64,000 bases of DNA from contig OU612069.1 in NCBI GenBank assembly GCA_914767715.1, positions 25,541,387-25,605,386 of the forward strand, given 5' to 3'. The notes below the pieces were generated by a model. That model saw only the letters and a program-made list of their open reading frames with translations. It did not search any database and was not told the DNA's origin. The DNA comes from Membranipora membranacea (Eukaryota; Bryozoa; Gymnolaemata; Cheilostomatida; Membraniporidae). Positions 24,434 to 34,768 of this stretch are shown piece by piece. Each line of letters begins with the position of its first letter. Within the stretch, counting starts at the first letter, position 1. The position numbers and the translations under genes are program-made.

Positions 24434-25135
24434 CACAGAGTAAGGATATACAGAGCGGACTCTTCAATGATCGTTATAGTGCCTGTGGTTTTTATCCACT
24501 GGGGGAAATTCATCAATCTGGCCACCTGCCAATTTCAGAATATATATAAGTTACAGTGGAGTTTTCTCATGCAGACATAGCCACCTTTGATAGGTCATAA
24601 TTCATTCTGTATTTATCCTAAAGACTGATTTCCAACTTTTCTGAAATGTCCTATCTTCAAGCTATACACCATATTATTGTCATTTTTTGCTAGGATACAT
24701 AGGCTATGAGTAATCCAGGTTTTTAAAATGAGTTTTATCATATAGATTTACATAGGACTTAGGTCAATACACGACATTTCCTAATTTTGATGACCAGCCG
24801 TCTATCAATTGTCACATGTAAATCTATATGACAAAACTCATTTCAAAAACCTGGATTACTCTTAGCCTATGAATCCTAGCAAAAAATGGCAATAATATGG
24901 TGTATGGCTTGAAGCTTGGACATTCCAACAAAGTTGGAAATCAGTCTTTAGGATAAATACAGAATGAATTATGGCCCATCAAAGGTAGGGATGTCTGCAA
25001 GAAAAATGCCATTATAACATAAAGAGATAATGAGTTTTTGGCATCCAGCTGTGCACAATTTTCCCCAAGTGAATCAAAAACCGCAGGCACTATAACTATC
25101 ATTGAAGTGTCCGCTCTGTATATCCTTACTCTGTG
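24434..25135. mobile_element. 702-bp foldback element with 7-bp target duplication
   Basis: Two inverted arms of about 320 bp (24434-24753 and 24816-25135) enclose a ~62-bp spacer. Ends are CACAGAGTAAGG and CCTTACTCTGTG. The 7-mer ATGTCAT flanks both sides (24427-24433 and 25136-25142). The right arm of the large duplication has this 7-mer once, uninterrupted (34069-34075 as the complement), which is the empty site. There is no coding capacity. The superfamily is uncertain; few families make 7-bp duplications. Confidence 0.9.
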
Positions 25136-26299
25136 ATGTCATGTTTGCTCAAGCCCTTGAATTAACAGGTAATGTGCTGTGGCGGCAACCTCAAATGCGT
25201 AAACAGATCTGGCTGGATGGGTGGATTAATTCAATCAAGAAATAAAAATTTTTTGATAAAAGTCTTGGTGTCGTGCTAAAACATTGTAAAAAAATTCTTA
25301 AATTATGGTAATTACTATCAAAATCATTAAAAAATAGCAGGATATTAAAATATCATTTTATTCAAGAAGTTTACCATTGCACGTTTGAAAGAGTGATGTG
25401 CCCAAGTTGTTCGAATCTTCGGGGTTCTGAGACACCCTGAGGGTATGTATAGTAATAATGGATAAAATGGGACTCGTCATTGTAAAATCTCATTATAATC
25501 TGCTCGCTATGTTCCTGCACTAAAAGATAAAAATCTGTATCACATATTTCCAACTTGGCAATTATGTAATAAATATTAAAATAAATTGCTTTGTCTTTAG
25601 CATATAATGAGTTAAAATTGATAGGTACACAATAAAATATGAGGGATTCTACAAAGCTTTGAAATAGAAGCTTTGTGAGATTGCCTGTAGCAACAAGTAA
25701 TTTAAGTTTGTTATGTACAATCTCTGCCCGGCCTTTGTTGTAACAAAGGCCTACACTTCATATAGTTTCTTGTATTTTCATTTTTCCGCATTGCAAGGTG
25801 CAATTCAACACTTAACCAAACCACCAGACCTCAATGTCCGCAAATCTGAATATCCATGCTCACACAACGCAGAAGTTGTTTCAAAATGTGTAGAGATCAT
25901 TCCAAACAATAGTGTCTCATTTGTCTGTTATGTATTATTGGTCTGGTGGGTGTAGTGACGACGAATCTCCATCTGAACCAAGTCGACTCACTGATACGAG
26001 TTAAGGAGTTGTCTCACACAGACGTCCCCCAAACAGTTACTTGTTTTCTAATATAGGAACTAAAACTTACACTGTGTATAACTTTTTAAATCAACTTATT
26101 CTATGAGGGAGTAGTTTAAATAAATAAAATTTGCTTGAAATGCTTGTTTTTCTATTTGTCGTAAAGAATAAAGAACATGTTAACATCATTATCAAAAATG
26201 GCAGAGGCTTTCTTCAGATAAGAGAGTGAGTTTAAGAATATATTATATTCTCTTACATCAATTGTAGTAAATTGAAGTCGTTTTCTGTTTCAGACAGAC

Positions 26300-27668
26300 T
26301 TATACAGTGCAGGTGAAATCAGAAGGCCAGTTACAGACACAGGGACCGACATCAAAAGCCAGACCAGCGGGGCATCTGTGGGTCTCTGGGGGGAGGACAG
26401 CTGTAGCCTGTGTGAACTGAGCGCAGCCAGTCCCTGGTACAGGGGCGTATGTATTACCATGGCTGAAGCAGCTCACTACAAACAAGAATATGCCAAAAAC
26501 TAGAAAATAATTGCTATCAGTAATAGGTTTATCATTCCATTTAAGAGTAAGTTGGACTTTTCGTTGAGGTCAAACAAAGTGCTATTTTACTTCACTCTTT
26601 TGAAGCTTCATATATTAAAAATACCAAAGTCATCAGTCTTCACTGTTGAATTAAATGGCTGACCCAAAACAAATATTTTTACAGTATTCAGGGGGAGATT
26701 CTTTTTAGCAATATTATGCACCCAGTCAAAATGTGGATTTTATGTAAAAATCTCAAGAGAGAGGGTCTTAAAATGGAACAAACAGACATATTTTTGTTCG
26801 AAATCAATTATAAGTTGGAAGTTGGTGTCTCCAATTCTTAACCTACCTGCGGGGGGTTTGGGTGGTGTGGTTCCCTGACATCCAGCGGGGCAGGTCACCT
26901 GACTGGCCCAGTTACACACACAGACATTGACATCAAACTGGAGACCAGCTGGACAGTTGTGTGTTTCGGCAGGAAGGAAAGCAGTTCTCTGTGTGAAGCT
27001 CTCACAGTTATCGTTAGATACAGGCTGGTAGTAGTTACCCTTCTCGTAACAGGTGCAGGAGTCGACTGTAATAAGAAGTAGAGTAAGATAATTTTTAACA
27101 TGTACAGGAGTCGACTGTAACGCAAAGTAAAGATCGGTATACAAACTTATAGCATAATGCCCAAAACTAGATTTGGTTTAATGCATAGACAGCTGTTGAG
27201 AGCTATATTAACAGGGTATTTTGTGTTTTTGATGGTGTTATGCTGATACCCAAGGTCTTTTCATAACAATATTCTGCTATTTTGCTATGACTTGGTATTG
27301 GTCACACTATCCAAGCTGCTTAAATTAATGGTTAGCGGAATGCCTAGCTATAAACAATTAACTGATTCAATCCGAAAATCACAAACCTAGAGTGTAATTC
27401 TGAGGGTGTTCCGGGTCCCTAATCTGACTTAAATTTAATATAAATTTGTTCAATGAAGGATGAGTAAAGGTTTCAAACTCTTATGTCACAGCATTGGACA
27501 CATCTCAAGTCAATAAAATAAAATATTTCTGCAAATCTTCCCACTAAACGCACAGCAAATACTCTAATATATTCCCTTACTTTTAACAGGTCCTGCGCTC
27601 CACCAGTTGTTGAAGGACATGGCTGAAGCCGAAACCACGAGCAGGGCTGATACCAGGAGAACCTTCAT
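26300..27668 (-). CDS. Secreted protein with two chitin-binding domains, left copy
   Basis: Minus-strand exons 27668-27581, 27065-26847 and 26475-26300 join in phase to 160 codons plus stop. Residues 1-16 (MKVLLVSALLVVSASA) are a signal peptide. Domains at ~33-92 and ~105-159 each end with the peritrophin-A/CBM14-type pattern CPAG..FD....C.CNW....C, and a Pro-rich linker (TTPPKPPA) joins them. The usual third cysteine of CBM14 is missing and a CVC pair is present, closer to vertebrate chitinase-type domains. The gene is intact and nearly identical to the right-arm copy; visible changes are Gly25 to Ala and the linker. A noncoding first exon with donor at about 27970 and a TATA box at 28022-28029 are retained. 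The poly(A) signal position reads AATAGA instead of AATAAA. Role: probably binds chitin in cuticle, gut lining or microbial walls (inference). Confidence 0.88.
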
Positions 27669-28021
27669 TTTTAACACTGCAATTAGATAAAACAATACAG
27701 ATATAATTTCAATGCTGATTTTGTTAATAAATAAAAATATATTCAAATATTAAGTAAAAAAATAAGATATAACTATGAAATTGAATGCATAGGGCGGGAG
27801 TAATAAGAAAAAATGACTACCATGAGGTATCCTCATTTTGAAAATAATTTGAAGAATATTGATGATAGATTTCAGCAATCAAGAAAAAAAAAAGAATCTA
27901 AATCATTAGAAAATTTTGCTGTTGTTCCATGATAATACCAGATAGTAAGTACTTTATATGAAGCTCTCACCTTTAGAAGTCAGAGACAGTGGAGAAGTGA
28001 GGGTCGTATGTAAGTACCCAG

Positions 28022-28029
28022 TTTATATA
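28022..28029 (-). promoter_or_regulatory. TATA box of left chitin-binding gene
   Basis: The minus strand reads TATATAAA about 50 bp upstream of a noncoding exon that ends at a GTGAG donor (exon boundary ~27971). The same arrangement is present in the right arm at 31108-31115. Confidence 0.6.
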
Positions 28030-28608
28030 CATGAGCCAAGGAGGAAACAGGCTATCTCAAGTATGCCGTGGGTGCAGAGATGTAACAGTGACTTACATAG
28101 CCTGAGAGCCAACTGCTCAATGGTTGGGAGCTATACCCTGAGACTCAATAAAAATGACTAGATAGTGGGTACTGAATCTAACACCTAGAATTGTGGAACA
28201 CATTTTAAGAGGATAAGTATCTACCATAAATCCATAAAACTGAACAGAAACTGGCGAAGGGTAAAATTTGCAGTACATCTCTGATCCTGCTGGTTTGTGT
28301 TACATGTTGCATGAGTTTTCATTGTGAGGCCTGCAAAGCCACCTTTGATTTCTTTAGGACCAATTGTCTAATTGTCAAAATAAAAGAACTTTCCTATCTG
28401 TCAAATTAGAAATCTGCTGGTTTCATCTTTTGCAAAATTCTGAAGTTTAGAGATGGCAATCCTCACCTATCTCCGCAAGTTTAGAGATGGCAATCGCTTA
28501 AAACATATTAAATGTTCAATTTAGATCTAAGGACTGCGAAAAATCTTCCCAAGCCACACGAGATTTCTCAATGCATAATAGGACCAAATCCGTTAAATTT
28601 TAGATCTC

Positions 28609-28692
28609 TAGCCTTGTTCACGGCGGCCACGGGTTTTGGTTTTTGGTTTGCCAAACCAAAAACCAAAACCCGTGGCCGTGTGAACAAGTCTA
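28609..28692. mobile_element. 84-bp hairpin element, TAGCCTTGTTCAC family
   Basis: Almost perfect inverted repeat centred on GGTTTGCCAAACC, with ends TAGCCTTGTTCAC and the complement of TAGACTTGTTCAC. It sits exactly at the inner end of the left arm and forms the right terminus of the composite unit. Its own immediate 9-mers (TTAGATCTC, ATGGAACTC) do not match, so it is not a simple separate insertion. Confidence 0.85.
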
Positions 28693-30575
28693 ATGGAACT
28701 CCATACTGTGTATATGCAGGTACATGATGGCATATCTAGGGAAGATCGCCAGATGTTACATCATATAGCGAAGGAGCGTCCTTTCCTGATAGGCCCTGTC
28801 ATCATTCCTTCAACCAACAAGAGTGAAGTGTGTCCTCAGGGTACCTGTAATAATTCAGGTAAAACACTTGAAAGTGTACTTTAAAACAAGCTTCGAAACT
28901 GGCCTTAGCTGAAAATAAACATTGAAATACACTCTGAAGCTTGCCTGGGCTTTAGAATCGAGACAGGAATGGGCTTTATTGTAATGTACTTTTACAGTGT
29001 CTCAAGAGATTTCTGAGAATTGTGTTATCGTGGCAGCTGGCCTGATAAAATAAAGTACATTGATAGATGAGAGTCAGGCATTACATCATCGTCACCACCC
29101 TTACTGGGAGTGGAGCTCTGCATAAACTGAAAAACAATTCAATTTTTTTATTGTTAGTTAACAATAAAACAAGCGCTGAACATTAGATAAATGGGTTGAC
29201 ATGGTTTACTAATAGCGCCCAATAGCCTGTCTTGGCATCCCAATAGTGGTTGTCAAGACTGGCTTGTTTTCTGAGAATCAGGAGCGAAACACAAGAAGAA
29301 AACGGTCTGCCACTCGCACTATTCTACCAAATGCAGACAATTACAATCAATGCTCGATAAACTTTAACTGCCCACAGTCACCAGCTTTCTGAATTCTAAC
29401 TGCAACGACGGCTTCATCAAAATATCTCGTGACAATGATTTATCTGCTACACACACATCTAATACCATTGACAACAAAACATCCTTACATGAGATATTTT
29501 AACTCGGTTTTTTGCCTGCATTTCTATATGATTAACCTAGTATAGAGTCATTTGATGTGGAATTTATTTTGTTGTATTTTTATTGGCATCTATATAATTT
29601 TTTGTGAAAATGTTATTCAAAAGTGCCATTAAATAAGAAATGAAAAAGGATATGAAAAATATGAATGGAATGGAACAGTGAGAGAGGAGAAACAGGGGAC
29701 TTCTGTTCCTCCTTGATTGAAAAAATGTGTTTAGAGATGCTGTGTAACATAACATAACAGGTAGACAATTAAATTCAGTAGAAATCACACCGCATTACAT
29801 TTGGGACACTGGACGAAAATGTTCTCTTTTAGGATAGCGATGTACATGATGTGACACAAAAAATTAGTGAAATCATTTGGTTCAACATAACAAGCTTCAA
29901 ATGTAGTGGGATTCTTAACTGCCAATCTATACTCAGGACTGCCGCATTTCCTAACTTTGGGCTTGCGGTGGGTTGCTGGTGGGGGTAGGGGTTGGATCTA
30001 TAACTTGATTAGCACTTTGATACTGTATTGTACTGTATTCAGGTCATCAACCTTGTGCTGGGTTCCCACACTTGAGATTCTAAACGAGAGGCTCGTTTAT
30101 GTAACATGTATATCCTTGAGTGTATATCCTCGTAGGCGATGTCAAGTAGCGTAAGATAAGATAACCGCCTCCTCGAATTATTAAACTAGCTGCAATGACA
30201 GATTTAATCAGTCAAGACATCCGCACCGTCATATTTTCAGATTTATGATGCATAGTTTTAACAAATTGAACTTGAAATTTCAGTGTCACTATAAAAATTA
30301 CCCTGAGTCCCTGACTGACTGACTATTTTTAAGATGTTATATCTGGGTGTTGTTGTCCATATTATTAGTTTCTATATAATATAAAGAGTTATTGACATCC
30401 TGCTTGTATTATTTCTCAGCCCATTTCTCCCACGGCTGGGGAGAGGGGTGGTTGATGCGTTGGGCGTCGCTTGCTCTATTAGGTGCAGGAAATATTTTGC
30501 TTACTTCGGATTTTGAATGTCAATCCTAACAAATATTTTAGAATTGAGTTGATAGGCTGTTATTTATATGGTATG
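28693..30575. other. Spacer between the inverted arms
   Basis: About 1.9 kb of single-copy sequence between the two head-to-head promoters. One open stretch, 28722-28860 (+), is flanked by a CAG acceptor and GTAAA donor and reads VHDGISREDRQMLHHIAKE onward to a Cys-containing end (CPQGTC). It could be an isolated exon, but I do not recognise it. A degenerate palindrome lies at about 29222-29270. Nothing else is supportable. Confidence 0.4.
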
Positions 30576-31107
30576 AGAGATCTAAAATTTAACGGATTTT
30601 GGCCTATTATGCATTGAGAAATCTCGTGTGGCTTGGGAAGATTTTTCGCAGTCCTTAGATCTAAATTGAACATTTTATATGTTTTAAGCGATTGCCATCT
30701 CTAAACTTGAGAATTTTGCAAAGATTTCTAATTGGATAGATAGGAAAGTTCTTTTATTTTGACAATTAGACAATTGGTCCTAAAGAAATCAAAGGTGGCT
30801 TTGCAGGCCTCACGATGAAAACTCATGCAACATGTAACACAAACCAGCAGGATCAGAGATGTACTGCAAATTTTACCCTTCACCAGTTTCTGTTCAGTTT
30901 TATGGATTTATGGTAGATACTTATCCTTTCAAAGTGTGTTCCACAATTCTAGGTGTTAGCTTCAGTACCCACTATCTAGTCATTTTTATTGAGTCTCAGG
31001 GTATAGCTCCCAACCACTGAGCAGTTGGTTCTCAGGCTATGTAAGTCACTGTTACATCCCTGCACCAACGGCATACTTGAGATAGCCTGTTTCCTCCTTG
31101 GCTCGTG

Positions 31108-31115
31108 TATATAAA
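31108..31115 (+). promoter_or_regulatory. TATA box of right chitin-binding gene
   Basis: TATATAAA lies ~50 bp before a noncoding exon ending AAAG at the GTGAGA donor (31167). The partner acceptor (TTGCAG) at about 31458 precedes the coding start by 8 bases. Confidence 0.65.
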
Positions 31116-31466
31116 CTGGGTACTTACATACGACCCTCACTTCTCCGCTGTCTCTGACTCCTAAAGGTGAGATCTTATTATCAAGTATTATATGGAAAAA
31201 ATGCAAAATTTGATACCATTCTACTGATTTAGATTAATTTTTATCTTTTTGACTTGATGTATGAAAATTATTTAATCTATCATCGATATTATTCAAATTT
31301 ATTTTCAAAACGAGGGTACCTCATAACACACGATAGCCATTTTTCTTATTTCCCCACCACTCTGAATTAAATTTCATGATTATATCTTATTTTTTCATTC
31401 AAATTCTTTTAATCTTTATTTAAATATATTAACAATAACAATAATTATTTAATTGCAGTGTCGAAA

Positions 31467-31583
31467 ATGAAGGTTCTCCTGGTATCAGCCCTGCTCGTGG
31501 TTTCGGCTTCAGCCATGTCCTTCAACAACTGGTGGAGCGGCGGACCCGTTAAAAGTAAGAGAATATTAGAGCATTGCTGCATG

Positions 31584-31643
<60 letters not shown>

Positions 31644-32886
31644 GGCCGGATGATTTGCAGACTATTTATTTTGTTTACTTGAGATGTTTCCAATGCTTCG
31701 GCGTTAGGGTTTGAATTTTTATAACCTTTACCCTTTCCTCATTGAACAAATTTAAATTAAATTTAAGTCCGAATACAAAACACCCTTAGAACACACTCCA
31801 GATTTGTGATTTTTCAGGTTGACTCAGCATAATGTTCTTAGATAGGCATTCCAGTTACCACTAATGTGACTAACAACAAGTCTTAGCATAAAGCGTAAGC
31901 TGCATGCTGAATATTGTTATGAAAAGCCATTCTGGGTATTAGAATAACACCATAAAACTACACAAAATACTTGGTTATTAGGGCTCTTAACACTGTCTAT
32001 GAACTAAACCAGATCTAGGTCAGGGCATTATGTTATAAAGTTATTAACTGATATCTCTATAGTATGTTACAGTCGACTCCTGCACCTATTATAATATCTT
32101 ACTCTACTTCTTATTACAGTCGACTCCTGCACCTGTTACGAGAAGGGTAACTACTACCAGCCTGTATCTAACGATAACTGTGAGAGCTTCACACAGAGAA
32201 CAGCTTTCCTCCCTGCTGAGACACACAACTGTCCAGCTGGGCTCCAGTTTGATGTCAATGTCTGTGTATGTAACTGGGCTAGTCAGGTGACCTGCCCTGC
32301 TGGATGTCAGGGAACCACACCACCCCCTCCACCCAAAGGTAGGTCAAGGTTTGGGACCACCAACTTCCAACTTATAATTGATTTCGAACAAAAATATGTC
32401 TGTTGGTTCCATTTTAAGACCCTCTCTCTTGAGATTTTTACATAAGATCCACATTTTGACTGGGTGCATAATATTGCTAAAAAGAATCCCCCCCCTGAAT
32501 AATGTAAAAATATTTGTTTTGGGTCAGCCATTTAATTCAACAGTGAAGACTGATGACTTTGGTATTTCTAATATATGAAGCTTTAAAAGAGTGAAGTAAA
32601 ATAGCACTTTGTTTGACCTCAACGAAAAGTCCAACTTTCTCTTAAATGGAATGATAAACCTATTACTGATAGTAATTATTTTCTAGTTTTTGGCATATTC
32701 TTGTTTGTAGTGAGCTGCTTCAGCCATGGTAATACATACGCCCCTGTACCAGGGACTGGCTGCGCTCAGTTCACACAGGCTACAGCTGTCCTCCCCCCAG
32801 AGACCCACAGATGCCCCGCTGGTCTGGCTTTTGATGTCGGTCCCTGTGTCTGTAACTGGCCTTCTGATTTCACCTGCACTGTATAA
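31467..32886 (+). CDS. Secreted protein with two chitin-binding domains, right copy
   Basis: Exons 31467-31554, 32120-32338 and 32711-32886 join in phase to 160 codons plus stop. A signal peptide (1-16), the motif SFNNWWSGGPVK, CBM14-like domain 1 (~33-92), linker TTPPPPPK and domain 2 (~105-159) follow in order; each domain occupies its own phase-1 exon, the usual arrangement for shuffled extracellular modules. A spliced noncoding exon (~31138-31166) and TATA box lie upstream. AATAAA is at 33030. A 47-bp duplication places a second 3' splice site at 32072, before the used one at 32119. Intron 1 carries a CTGT microsatellite absent from the left copy. Together with the left copy it forms a divergent pair. 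Function beyond chitin binding is inference; an innate-immune or cuticle role is possible. Confidence 0.9.
31585..31644. repeat. CTGT tetranucleotide microsatellite
   Basis: About 14 copies of CTGT in intron 1 of the right chitin-binding gene. The left copy lacks it. Confidence 0.95.
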
Positions 32887-33029
32887 GTCTGTCTGAAACA
32901 GAAAACGACTTCAATTTATTACAATTGATGTAAGAGAATATAATATATTCTGAAACTCGCTCTCTTATTTGAAGAAAGCCTTTGCCATTTTTGATAATGA
33001 TGTTAACATGTTCTTTATTCTTTATGACA

Positions 33030-33035
33030 AATAAA
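33030..33035 (+). terminator. Polyadenylation signal, right chitin-binding gene
   Basis: AATAAA about 145 bp after the stop codon. At the homologous left-arm position (26151-26156, minus strand) it reads AATAGA. Confidence 0.6.
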
Positions 33036-34440
33036 AAATCAAGCATTTCAAGCAAATTTTATTTATTTAATCTACTCCCTCATAGCATAAGTTGATTTAA
33101 AAAGTTATACACAGTGTAAGTTTTAGTTCCTATATCAGAAAACAAGTAATTGTTCTATATTGGGGGACGTCTGTGTGAGACAACTCCTTAACTCGTATCA
33201 GTGAGTCGACTTGGTTCAGATGGAGATTCGTTGTCACTACACCAACCAGACCAAAAATACATAACAAACAAATGAGAAACTATTGTTTGGAATGATCTCT
33301 ACGCATTTTGAAACAACTTCTGCGTTGTGTGAGCATGGATATTCAGATTTGCGGACATTGAGGTCTGGTGGTTTGGTTAAGCGTTGAATTGCACTTTGCA
33401 ATGCGGAAAAATGAAAATACCAGAAACTATATGAAGTGTAGGCCTTTGTTACAACAAAGGCCGGGCAGAGATTGTACATAACAAACTTTAAATTGCTTGT
33501 TGCTACAGGCAATCTCACAAAGCTTCTGTTTCAAAGCTTTGTAGTATCCCTCATATTTTATTGTGTACCTATCATTTTTAACTCATTATATGCTAAAGAC
33601 AAAGCAAGTTATTTTAATGTTTATTGCATAATTGCCAAGTCGGAAATCAGTGATACAGATTTTTATCTTTTAGTGCAGGAACATAGCAAGCAGATTATAA
33701 TGAGATTTTACAATGACGAGTCCCATTTTATCCATTATTACTAACATACCCTCAGGGTGTCTCAGAACCCCGAAGAGTCGAACAACTTGGGCACATGACT
33801 CTTTCATACGTGCAATGGTAAACTTCTTGAATAAAATGATATTTTAAATTCCTGCTATTTTATAATGATTTTTATAGTAATTACCATAATTTAAGAATTT
33901 TTTTACAACCTTTTATCGAACACTGAATGTTTTAGCACAGCACCAAGACTTTTATCGAGAAATTTTTATTTCTCGACTGAATTAATCCATCCATCCAGCC
34001 AGATCTGTTGACGCATTTGAGGTTGCCGCCACAGCACATTACCCGTTAATTCAAGGGCTTGAGCAAACATGACATAATTCACAATAGATTGATGGGAGTT
34101 GTCTGCCCGCTGGCAATGAGAGAACAACTATTACATTACATTAAATATCTATTACGGGATAGTTTCTTCCTATGTACACACAGATGGAATAACCTTGAAT
34201 ATATATTATTTGACAAAAATCCTTCATACCAATATTGGATAAATGACATTATGTACAAAAAAATTTTGTGGTGTGGTTGCAGCTAAAAATACTGACCGCT
34301 TTAAGTCTTCCTCCTGAACATTGGAAATCGATTTGCTAAGTTGTAGAAGCCAGTGACTTAGGTCTTTCATTATGCTCTGAGTGTCTAACACACTGATATC
34401 ATAAATGTGATAGGTAAGCGGTGCAGAGTGGCCAAACATT

Positions 34441-34743
34441 TACTGTCACAGTCTGTTCGGTGTCACAGTCTGTTCGGTGTCACAGTCTGTTCGGTGTCAC
34501 AGTCTGTTCGGTGTCACAGTCTGCTCGGTGTCACAGTCTGCTCTGTGTCACAGTCTGCTCTGTGTCACAGTCTGCTCTGTGTCACAGTCTGCTCTGTGTC
34601 ACAGTCTGCTCTGTGTCACAGTCTGTTCGGTGTCACAGTCTGCTCTGTGTCACAGTCTGCTCTGTGTCACAGTCTGCTCTGTGTCACAGTCTGCTCTGTG
34701 TCACAGTCTGCTCTGTGTCACAGTCTGCTCTGTGTCACAGCCA
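34441..34743. repeat. 17-bp minisatellite, right arm
   Basis: About 18 copies of a 17-bp unit in two variants (core CTGCTCTGTGT or CTGTTCGGTGT). The period is not a multiple of three and the unit has no stop, so all three plus frames stay open by chance. It ends ~25 bp before the Ig gene start codon. Confidence 0.97.
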
Positions 34744-34768
34744 TCTGAAAAGGGATCAGTATAACAGA

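Larger units (their letters stand above)
23503..28608 (-). repeat. Left arm of large inverted duplication
   Basis: Inverted copy of 30576-35272. Differences from the right arm include scattered substitutions, a 702-bp element at 24434-25135, fewer copies of the 17-bp minisatellite, and absence of the CTGT microsatellite. It carries the minus-strand chitin-binding gene and an orphan first exon of the Ig gene. Confidence 0.93.
23449..28692. mobile_element. Composite Mutator-like unit with captured host genes
   Basis: The block starts TAGCCTTGTTCAC and ends with the complement of TAGACTTGTTCAC; the terminal ~55 bp at each side are inverted copies, and the right side continues as a complete 84-bp hairpin (28609-28692). 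Immediately outside lies the same 9-mer, ATGGAACTC, on both sides (23440-23448 and 28693-28701). The interior (23503-28608) is an inverted copy of 30576-35272. Small hairpins of the same family at 52544-52593 and 53457-53501 also have near-identical 9-bp flanks, which supports the boundaries. Nine-bp duplications are typical of Mutator-like elements. The cargo is a complete chitin-binding gene with promoter, plus the signal-peptide exon of the Ig gene. No transposase is present, so it would be non-autonomous. Confidence 0.75.

Noticed and set aside
25371-25955. Mirrored open frames conserved in both arms (25371-25553/33600-33744 and 25713-25955/33237-33518)
   Set aside because: Conservation is explained by the recent duplication; no start, splice or protein-family support.
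31445-31693. Open frame encoding a DRQT repeat opposite the right chitin-binding gene
   Set aside because: Antisense shadow of exon 1 plus the CTGT microsatellite.
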